From positions 10,240,038 through 10,304,037 of the forward strand of contig OZ007517.1 in NCBI GenBank assembly GCA_963931865.1: a stretch of 64,000 bases of DNA. Direction: 5' to 3'. A program made the translations under genes and the position numbers. This stretch comes from Axinella damicornis (Eukaryota; Porifera; Demospongiae; Axinellida; Axinellidae). How positions within the stretch are numbered: position 1 is the stretch's first letter; each line of letters opens with the position of its first letter. The notes under the pieces were generated by a model. It did not search any database, was not told where the DNA came from, and worked only from the letters and a program-made list of their open reading frames with translations. This document shows positions 55,412 through 64,000 of this stretch, in pieces.

Positions 55412-55904
55412 CATTCCTTTGTACCTGCTAATTCTTATCGTTTATTTTATTGTGTGAATTATGTGTATAATATACATAGCGCTCTTGCACCTGCGTGCTT
55501 TTAGCCACCTTGTATAGTCTGATTGTGTTGTCCGCTCATTTACTCAATTTCGTAGACCCACCATTCATTCGCAGCAGCGACAGGTATGGCCTTTGATTCA
55601 CTCACTACCCACTATACCAGTGTGTTCTGCTATCACTTGATATTTTTGTACAGTATTTCTAATCAGTGATCCTTGATTTCTGCTTTTATATATAAAATTC
55701 TGTGCTGAGCACTGATGTTTATACCCTTGTGCCATCATCAAATTTGGACCCCCCACCAGATGTTGATTGTCATCCTGCAAGCTAGCTATCTCTGCCCCAT
55801 TAACGCTTCCTTCAATATGTTTGTGGGTGTACAGTGCGCATGAGCTGGCTTCAATTTGAATGGGGTCTCCAAGCACATCCTGTTTCATCAATACCTACTG
55901 CTGA

Positions 55905-56185
55905 GGTAGACCAGAGGAGCCACCATGTGCTGGCAGAATAGGGAGTTTGAATTGAGCCCCAGAGACCAGAGGAGCCACCTGCTGAATCCATGTGCATGCT
56001 GGCAGAATAGGGAGGGGGGGAGCTTGAATTAAGCCCCAGAGACCAGAGGAGCCACCTGGTAAATCCATGTGCTGGCAGAATAGGGAGGGGGGGGAGCTTG
56101 AATTGAGCCCTGGAGACTAGATCGAGGAGCCACCTGGTAAATCCATGTGCTGGCAGAATAGGGAGGGGGAACTTGAATGAGCCCT
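55905..56185 (+). repeat. ~65-bp tandem repeats
   Basis: Four units containing GACCAGAGGAGCCACCTG, ATCCATGTGCTGGCAGAATA and GGGAGCTTGAATTGAGCCC. Confidence 0.85.
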
Positions 56186-57224
56186 GGATGTCACTATAGT
56201 AGTCACTGTGCTTGTCAGCCTCCTCAACTGCCAGCTGGCTGTGCAAAGCATGCATGAACATAACACAGCACAATGGAGAATAGAATAAACATTATTACAA
56301 CTGATTAGTTGCGATCACAACAATTGTTGTGACACGACTGGAAGTTTTCCTAATGCAGTATACTGGTGCAATGGTTTGTATACCATGTTTACATGCTCTC
56401 TAGAGCATGTAGCACACTGATTGCAGCATGCTTATCGTCATGCACACCCTGCAGGATCTGATTATCTGACAGACAGAGTAGCCCACCATTCCTCAAGCCA
56501 TTTCTTATCCAGCTGATCACAGTGACTACCTATGGTTGCTACACCAACCATTGACTAAGTGGATGTGATGTGCTCCACAGGCAGTCCATAGATATTCATG
56601 CTTCTGTAGTAAGTTAGCAGAAGGACTCACGACATGATCTGTTCTGCAGATGTGCTGTACGCTACTGGACAACATACCTTGGCGTTTATTAAATCATCTA
56701 CATGCCCACATATGTAACAATCAAATAAAGGCACAATTAGCACAGAATGTGCACATTCATGCATAAAAGATACTATACTATAGCTCTTGGGTTTAACACA
56801 CAGCTCTTTGCCTCTAGCCTCGTTCCCAGTCCATTTTCAGTTGCACGAAGAACGGCAACCGGAAACAGCACAGGCCTAGGAACGAGGCTTCACTGCCTCC
56901 ACGTACTCACATTTGGTTTTCAGTACTACAACCGCATGCATGATCAGACCAGTTACATGCAGTGCTGCAGTACAAGGCATCTACTCTCGATCTCATGATC
57001 AGATTCTCATACTGCCTCCGCAATGGGATGAAGAAACAAATCATACTACAGGCCCAATTATGTCAGCACAGATTAGGATAGGAAACATGCACCTTATAAT
57101 GCTCAAACTGTAAGACCTACAGCTCTCACAAGCTCATACTGTAAGACCTACAGCTCTCACAAGCTCACTTACCCATGGATGTCCCATGCTGCTATATCTA
57201 TATCTGAGTGAGCTTACAATCATT

Positions 57225-57300
57225 AGGGATGGCTACAGTACTGACCGAGTGGAGCATCCTACTGCTAATCGCAAGATTGCTGGTTCGAGTCCTACCATGC
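57225..57300 (+). repeat. Degenerate tRNA-Ser-like sequence or SINE head
   Basis: GACCGAGTGGAGCATC (A-box-like), ACTGCTAATC (serine GCT anticodon loop context) and CTGGTTCGAGTCCTACC (B box and T loop) occur in the right order and spacing. The anticodon and T stems do not pair well, so it is not called as a functional tRNA. Confidence 0.5.
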
Positions 57301-57802
57301 ATATAGGACATTTTCTTTCTCTCCTATTCATGATGTTGTTTTTTTACCTGAAAGTTTGCACCACATCCTTTGGGAGGATATGTAAGCTGTCGTCCGGGGT
57401 ACTGGTTAATATTATCATTCAGTTGCTAGTTCCAGTTACCTCGTTATCATTAGCCACTCTATAATTGGTTTCTCATATAGAGAATAAAACACAGTAACTA
57501 CTCCTGGGACTGACCATGTGCTTTCATACACTGCAGACTACCACTCCAATGAATATCATACCTGTTTGCTTGTAAGTAAGAAAACACTGCATTATGCAGT
57601 TTTGATAGAAAATGGCCCCACTTCTGAAGTTGACGCATTTACTTGACCACAGAAATGACACATGATCTGCCTGCCAGAGACGTGAATTACAGCATCTAAA
57701 ATAAGTCTCTGAATGGCAATAACAGAAACTAGAAGTACAATAAATATTCGATCAACTTGGCAGATCACAGTATTGTTTCCAAGCCAGGGCTGATGGAAGT
57801 AC

Positions 57803-60800
57803 TTATTTCTTTGCCTTTTTGCTTGCTACAAGTTTGTCATAGAGAGTTGCAACTACGTTCCTGTCTCCGTGGATTTCATCAGCCCTTGCACTGCCAGGCC
57901 ATAGCTTGTTGGTAGTGGTCTGCCAGGGCTGCAGAGCAATACAGTTAATAGTAGTAAGACAGTAGATCTTCAGGAAGGGATCCAAAAATGTTGCATTTTG
58001 AGTGTTTACAAAAGAGAATGGCTTTGCTTTGGCAGGCAGAGTGTCTTGTTGAAGGATTAGTGAGTGGATTGAAGAGTGCTCAATTCCAGGCAGCTATAGC
58101 CAGTATGCTCAATAATCAGCTCCTTCGGGCCCTCATCAGGTGCAGTATCCCTGGGAATCTTTATTGATATACTTGTATGTTTGTTCAACAACTTGGAGAT
58201 CCTATTCACAAACTTAATACTGTCCATGCTAAGTAGGGAGAGGTCCTCCTAATTCAACAATCAAAGATGCTGACTGCAAGGGCATGAGATTGAATGTTTT
58301 GCTGTGCATGCAGAAATAGCTACTACTCATGCTCACGCCTGCGAGATGGGTGGAAACCTAATGCAATTACTATGGACTAATGCTGATTGGATATCTGGAG
58401 TGGCATGTTTGTGGCCAATGAAACTTTTAGCCAACTGGAATACCATTTGGTCTTAAGATCAGATAACTTTGCTGGCTGAAATTCATGAAGTCCCACACTG
58501 AAACGGTCTGCAGAGATAACCTTGATCTAAGATTACGCTGGTATCTACTGCTCCTAAACAACACGTGTTACACAGACGGAAGAATCTCCCACGTACCAGC
58601 TATGAAGAAAGTTTACATTAGAATTCCATTTCGGTGTTTTGAGATGCAGTATACACACTCTCTGACGCCAGTTTGCATACGAGAGCTGAGCTTTTACAGC
58701 ACACGTGGTACAAAAATGCAAAAGCGGTGAACAGGGACGTCTTGTTGCAAACCCCTGGAGTAAAGTCAGAGTTAACTCCCACAAGGCTTATGGAACTAAT
58801 TTACTGTTTGTCTAAACAGGAATCAGCAAGCGCCTTCCTCCACACTGGTATGTACCTAGAGGTTAGGTCTGTACTACACTACATTGTGATGGATGGCCCT
58901 GCAGAGAGGTCAGCATTTATCATTCAACATCTTCCACATGACTCCATACTGGGTACAATGAACTACCTGGTGTAGTAGCAGGCCACAGAACAGGTAAATC
59001 CAGTTTGTTGCATGCCACTCCGATCAGGCACATACAACTAGGAACAAGTCTAAAGTCTCTTTCTGGGATGGCCCATTCAGAGGCACTCACTATGCACCAT
59101 GCACCCAGATCACCTAGCTATAAGATAGATTGCAGACCTCTCAAAGCAATCTCAGAAACACAGCATATGCTTAAACTTTCAGAGAAATGAGTTCCAGTGC
59201 TTTAGCTGGTCCTTCACTATGTCTGCTTGGAGTCAACTTACTGCTGGGAAGGCCGCCTTCTCACGGGAGTAGGGCAGCTTCCATTCTGATGCAGTGACGA
59301 TGTTCATGGTATGGGGAGCATTCTGCAGGCAGGAGAAAGATACGACAGCCATGGGCCAGCTAGTTCATGCAGCTACAGTGAAACCTTTCAGTAGAGGACA
59401 CAAGGTCCAAAATGTATTAGAACTATAGGGAAACCAATTCTTTGGGAATTTGAAAACAGTCCTTTGTAGAGAGGTCTATTACATTGTGTCCCTGTCTCGG
59501 AGGGTCCACTATCAGAGGTTGTACTGTATACCTGAGAATGCAGTGTGACTTAATGGCATCGACATAACTGTTACCTGCAAGACATTGTTTTCGCTGCTGT
59601 ACTTTCCGTCCTCAATCTCAGAGATCTCTTCGCGAATGGCTGGCAAGTGAAAGGGAGATGTTATGATTGAAGCTTGTAACTAAGCAGATGCAATAGCTAT
59701 ACTGAGTTGACTCTGGCTCAAGGAAACAGAGGTTTAGAAAATATGCCAGTATGGGTCAAAGTAGCCTCGTTCCCAGGCCGAGATGGGAGGAGATGGGAGA
59801 TGGGAGGGCCTGGGAACTAGGCTAGGGTCAAAGGTGGTATGCACTTTAATCTCTCTTGTCTAGAGTCCTTCCTGGGAAGTTGCTATCATGAGGAAGTTAC
59901 AACCAGCAATTCTCAGAATGCTCTGAAGCTTGCTTCCTGCCACACAGTACCTCAGTACCACTACCTCATCAAGGCAGATAACTCAGATTTCAATACGACT
60001 ATGACTGACCACCTGTTCTTCATGAAGCATATGTAGCAGTCATGCAACAGGCTATAGTGCAACCAGGCATGTACTTCCAAAAATTAAAATTTAGCGTAAC
60101 TTTTGATCCGAGTGCCGTATACACTTCATTTTTTTACCATACTCTAGCGCTCAAAATTCTCTATCCGTCGATATATTTTTTATGTCCACGACTTTCTCAG
60201 AAGGCTAGTTTTGAGGATACCCGTCAATTTCGGCAGCTTATGACATCACAAATGAAAATTTTAACCGGTTGGTGACGTCATACCAAGACTGCCGCGTGTT
60301 TGCCGCGAAATAGTGCTTGACTGGGTTTGCTGCTGTTTTCTGCCTCTGAAGCGATGCCACGGAAGACTGCGAGGAAGAGACAGCTGGATCTGAGCCTAGT
60401 GAAGGCAAGGGAGTGAAAAAGAAGGCGAGATTCTGCCAGTGGTACCGCCAGTGCGGCTGAAATCGAGGTGCGAAGTGAACGCAACGGTACCGACGTGGAG
60501 CAAGATGAGCCCGTTGATTTGCTGGACTTCTAGCGATGACAGAGGATGCTGCAGACACTGATGATGAAGCTGTCGATCCCACGTTCGATCTGGACTCGAG
60601 TATGAAGTCTGATGTCGATCATATTTAATATTGAGACTGTGATAATTGGACAAAGTTTCTCTCGGTCTTTTGTTGTGTTTCTAGCTCACAAAGCAGCTTA
60701 ACTTAGGAGACACAATGGCTGCGGAGCTTGCTGCCATGATGATAGGGATGTCAGACAAGGCAGTGCATGATTGAAGTCTCAATTCTTTGAGAACGATAGC

Positions 60801-62494
60801 GAGATCGGCCAGAGAGCAAGTAAGGCAAGTACCGGCGATCTCGCATACTGCGAGCGAGTGAAGACCTCAACAACAAGGCCTCCAGATTCATTAGGGGGAA
60901 TACCAGTGTGAAGGGGCAGGCAAACCTGACGATACCTACGTTTTGGCGATGTCCTCCGTACAAGACGCCTGGGCCTGGTTTCCCATAAAGATTTTGGGCG
61001 GTCACCCTAACTTCCAAAACGAGAAATCAAGAATTGAGCGGCTTTTAGTGGAGGACAAGGAACACATTGAGTACATGTTGCCAAAGTTTAACTGTGAAGT
61101 AAACCCCATCAAGCGCTATGGGCTCTGGAAAAGCGTTGTTCGAAGGCATACTGCAGATACGGAGTCAAGCCTCCGGGGGAATGTTATACACCCAGCTCTC
61201 GATTCGGTGACTCTAGAAAGTATGCATCCACACTTCAGGAAGGTTAGGCATTATATGTACGCCTATTTGGAAGGGGTACCTGGTGGATCAGACTTGGAGA
61301 AACTAGTTAAGAATTACAAGAAGATTATAAAATTACACAGACGAATTTCCGAACTTCAGTAATTTGTTTCCGTTTCAGTTCTTTTGTTCGTGTAGTTGTA
61401 TTTGAAAATTTTCTCTGGTAGAAACCTTCCTTTATGTGTTTACCTTCTTGCCTGCAAGTTTGGAGTTCATTGCTATAGTAATAAAAAATGATATAGCTTT
61501 CAAAGTGATGACCCGAAAATCGGTTTTAAATGAATACAAAAAAATGAGAATGTTGTAACAAAAAAGTTCTCTGGTAGGATTGTTCCTTTCAATGAGAGCT
61601 TTCAATTGATACCAATTTTGTTAGTATTGGATGAAGCATGTAGAACTACTTAGCTGATACAGAAAAACTGCATTTTTGGACCTAATTAGTGTGACGTCAT
61701 CGTCACCATGGCAACGCCGCATATTAATATTGGTTTTGGGGGGTGGAGTAATGTGTCCAAGTTCAAAGCACATCTGACCTACATCCAGGAAGTTATGTCG
61801 AGATTTGTCCATTTCCACATTTTTGGAAGTACATGCCTGGTTGCACTATACTGACAATGTTAATTGGGGCTCAGGGAGTAACCTCATTCCCAGGCCGTGT
61901 GGGAACGAGGCTAGTGATGGAGCCAAAGATGATTAGCTACAGAGCATGTATGAGAGAACCTTCTCCAACCCTACTACAGGCATCTTGTAGCACACATATT
62001 TGACTAAGATTCAACCAATCAGAGGGCTGCATTTGGCCCTTAGACAGGAAGTGATGATATCATATCACCATCCTCCGTTAATGGTGCCCATGACCTGCAT
62101 GAAACCTTCTGTATTGGAGATGCAGCATTCTGATTATCAAACTGAACTGAACTAAGAAACTTTAAAACACGTCCACAATGTTACTGCAATCAAGAGTGCA
62201 TGATGTCAAGATGATGTCATCGCCATGATGATAATGTCATCATGAGTTCTTGTGCAATCAAAGGCACTCCCCGCACATACACACACTCACAGATGAGGGC
62301 GTCACAGTACTTGTCCAGCATGTCCTTGTTCTCGCTCTCTGTGGGCTCCAACATCAAGGTATTGGTAACAGGCCAGGAGACGGTTGGGGCGTGGCATCCA
62401 TAGTCCTGCAGCCGCTTGGCAATGTCTGTTGCTTCCACCTTGGTCTTGTGCTGGAACTCTCGTACGTCAAGAATGAACTCGTGAGCATTGAAAC
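57803..62494 (-). CDS. GLDC: Glycine dehydrogenase (decarboxylating), P-protein, C-terminal part
   Basis: Four exons in order of transcription: 62291-62494, 59575-59639, 59241-59322 and 57803-57928 (stop); the rest lies beyond the right edge. The first encodes [21 protein letters not shown] and [16 protein letters not shown], the second [12 protein letters not shown], the third [13 protein letters not shown] and [11 protein letters not shown], the fourth [20 protein letters not shown], ending with the lysine-rich KKAKK. These are the conserved C-terminal blocks of the mitochondrial PLP enzyme that decarboxylates glycine in the glycine cleavage system. The PLP-lysine region is outside the window. 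Exon 59241-59322 has one extra base (run of three C at 59280-59282 on the plus strand) that breaks the frame between ASEW and LPYSRE; sequencing error or real inactivation cannot be told apart here. Confidence 0.92.
59762..59824. mobile_element. Mini-hairpin element with perfect 9-bp TSD, 63 bp
   Basis: TAGCCTCGTTCCCAGGCC to GGCCTGGGAACTAGGCTA, flanked by GGGTCAAAG at 59753-59761 and 59825-59833. Confidence 0.86.
60350..61362 (+). pseudogene. Decayed DDE-type transposase-like gene in a GLDC intron
   Basis: A plus-strand coding relic broken by stops and frame changes. Pieces in order: [20 protein letters not shown] (60355), [18 protein letters not shown] (about 60560), [19 protein letters not shown] (about 60690) and a longer open part 60943-61362 with [18 protein letters not shown] and [20 protein letters not shown]. 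The PKF-x-C-E-x-NPI block looks like the third catalytic segment of an IS630/Tc1-like DDE enzyme, where the family usually has NPIE; here the acidic residue is K. The class is inferred from this block only. Confidence 0.6.
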
Positions 62495-64000
62495 CTGCAC
62501 AGCATTGCACATGACTGTCAGATTGTATAGTGACTACCAAAATATGTACCAAGGATTCTGGAATATCACAGCTCACAGAATCTTCACAGCAATGTGCACG
62601 ACATCAGAGATCAGTGTATTCCTTATTATGATAGACTTTGTATTTGTAGAGCCCTGAGCGCCCTTATGGAGTAGCTTACACGCAAGTTTACAGATAACCA
62701 TCCGCCACTTGGCTTTGTAAGCATACAACTAACACTGAGCTCAGGTACTAGGTACAACCTTGTGTGAGTAGCGCTATAGCTTACATTCAAGTTTACAGAC
62801 AGCAATCCACCACTTGGCTCTGTAAGCATACAACTCAGCTGTGAGTATACTGACAACAACCCACTACAGATTTAACATGTTTATAGACAGCAATCCGCCA
62901 CTTGGCTCTGTAAGCATACAACAACAACCCACTACAGATTTAGCTACACATGTAGCTGTGCTGGTAGGTCATCGTAATCGGTCATGCTGACTATACTTTG
63001 AGACCACTGATCAGTCAGACTACAAGCTAGAAACACTGTCTGTGGCAAGGATAGTCCCTACCAGAGTGTGTTTGAGGCAAAGTGCTACACTACAAGGACC
63101 GCAGAGAAACAGCAGACAAGTTTCTGTGGCAAGGTCCAAGTGCCATGCTGCTACAAGCCCGAGTAGTATTGTACTAAGGAAACGACATTTTGCAAATATC
63201 TCACAGGTCGCAGGTGGGCATGCTGTTTACATAACACACACAACTGTTGGGATACTGCACACAAGTTGGGATATCGCACAACGCTGTTTCCTCTGAACAC
63301 TAAAAATGGTACTACCATTGTGAGTTCAGCAATGAATCTTTCATCGTTGTCACAATCCACAAAATCGAAAGTGGAGGTATCACAATACTGTGGGTACTAC
63401 AGGTACCCTAATGCACAATGAATCTTATTGTCCTATTACCAAGGTACATGTATAGTGCAGAGCAGTCAACAAAGTAGCCTCGTTCCCAGGCCGTGTGGCC
63501 TGGGAACGAGGCTATCAACAAAGGTTCTCATTACTCCACCTTAACTATAGTATGAAGCAGCTGTTCAGATGTTTATCATTCTCAAAAGCTCTCTATTACA
63601 CCTTGTTCCTGCGGTAGGAATGCTATGTGACTCTTAGCTACACAAATCTAGACAGCAGATTTAATGAACACTATGTCTGGGAGGATTAGATGTTGATTTA
63701 CATATTGCACTACAATCTAAGCTCGCTATGCAGTTCCCCAAACAAGATACTTTGGTGTTATTTTAGTTAATCAAAACTAAAGAATTGACCAAACTATACT
63801 CTTGCAAAGCCAAGGAACTACACTATATAGAAAATGCATCTTTTTACTACCATTAGTTAATCAACATAAAGCTAACTAACTATCAGGCCAAATTTTATAT
63901 TTCAGCGATGTATTATGCTAGGTATCTTGGGATAGCTGGGATTTGCACCATTGTGATCAGCATCAATGGAACATTCAAACGATGTACATTCTGTTGTAGG
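62495..64000. other. GLDC intron or region beyond, no exon found
   Basis: About 1.5 kb with no further GLDC exon recognised. It holds a 40-bp mini-hairpin (63475-63514), repeated CACTTGGCT(C/T)TGTAAGCATACAA segments near 62700-62920, and the start of a third ATATGAAGCTGGGA-family MITE at the right edge (from about 63915). Confidence 0.55.
63475..63514. mobile_element. 40-bp perfect mini-hairpin element with perfect 9-bp TSD
   Basis: TAGCCTCGTTCCCAGGCC, loop GTGT, then the exact 18-base complement. The flanks are TCAACAAAG at 63466-63474 and 63515-63523. It is nothing but two joined 18-bp inverted ends. Confidence 0.9.

Larger units (their letters stand above)
55412..57802. other. Convergent intergenic region FOX/GLDC
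   Basis: 2.4 kb without a recognised gene. It contains ~65-bp repeats at 55905-56185, a mini-hairpin element at about 56815-56890 (TAGCCTCGTTCCCAGTCC ... AGGAACGAGGCT) and a tRNA-like sequence at about 57225-57300. Confidence 0.6.

Noticed and set aside
57225..57300. Functional tRNA-Ser(GCT) gene
   Set aside because: A-box, anticodon-loop and B-box motifs are in order, but anticodon and T stems do not pair properly, so it is listed only as a tRNA-like relic.

Overview
The window is nuclear DNA of an animal, most likely a sponge or another early-branching marine invertebrate. The genes are split by short GT-AG introns, the proteins are metazoan orthologues (Werner-type RecQ helicase, AMSH/STAMBP, forkhead factor, VMAC, ZNG1, HYI, GLDC), and there is a secreted tectonin-type lectin of the kind common in sponges. 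The species assignment is inference. Exon structures were built by hand. In seven of the nine genes every intron is phase-consistent and the summed exons are divisible by three (ZNG1, WRN, the lectin, VMAC, HYI, STAMBP, FOX). TMPPE runs off the left edge. GLDC runs off the right edge and contains one apparent frameshift.

Layout from left to right: the 5' part of a TMPPE-like metallophosphoesterase (minus, 460-2028); ZNG1/CBWD (plus, 14 exons, 2555-6448); a Werner-type RecQ helicase (minus, 30 exons, 6834-31761), with an intronless tectonin lectin gene nested in antisense in its 4.6-kb intron 21 (plus, 12314-13054); VMAC-like coiled-coil protein (plus, 2 exons, 33093-34852); hydroxypyruvate isomerase HYI (minus, 9 exons, 35000-38104); STAMBP/AMSH deubiquitinase (plus, 9 exons, 38298-52970); a forkhead transcription factor (plus, 2 exons, 53651-55405); and the last four exons of glycine dehydrogenase GLDC (minus, 57803-62494). 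HYI and STAMBP diverge from a 193-bp promoter, TMPPE and ZNG1 from a 526-bp one. VMAC and HYI converge with 147 bp between their stop codons. These are mostly independent housekeeping genes, not an operon or cluster.

The non-coding DNA is very rich in tandem arrays and fold-back (MITE-like) elements. Two patterns stand out. First, about twenty tandem arrays or duplications start within roughly 15 nt of an intron-exon junction, and several repeat units contain a complete copy of the 3' splice site plus the first exon bases. Second, a family of minute hairpin elements (34-130 bp, ends TAGCCTCGTTCCC / GGGAACGAGGCTA) is scattered through the window; at least nine copies are flanked by 9-bp target-site duplications, and the smallest look like little more than two terminal repeats joined together.

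No CRISPR array, prokaryotic defence system, rRNA gene or intact tRNA gene was seen.
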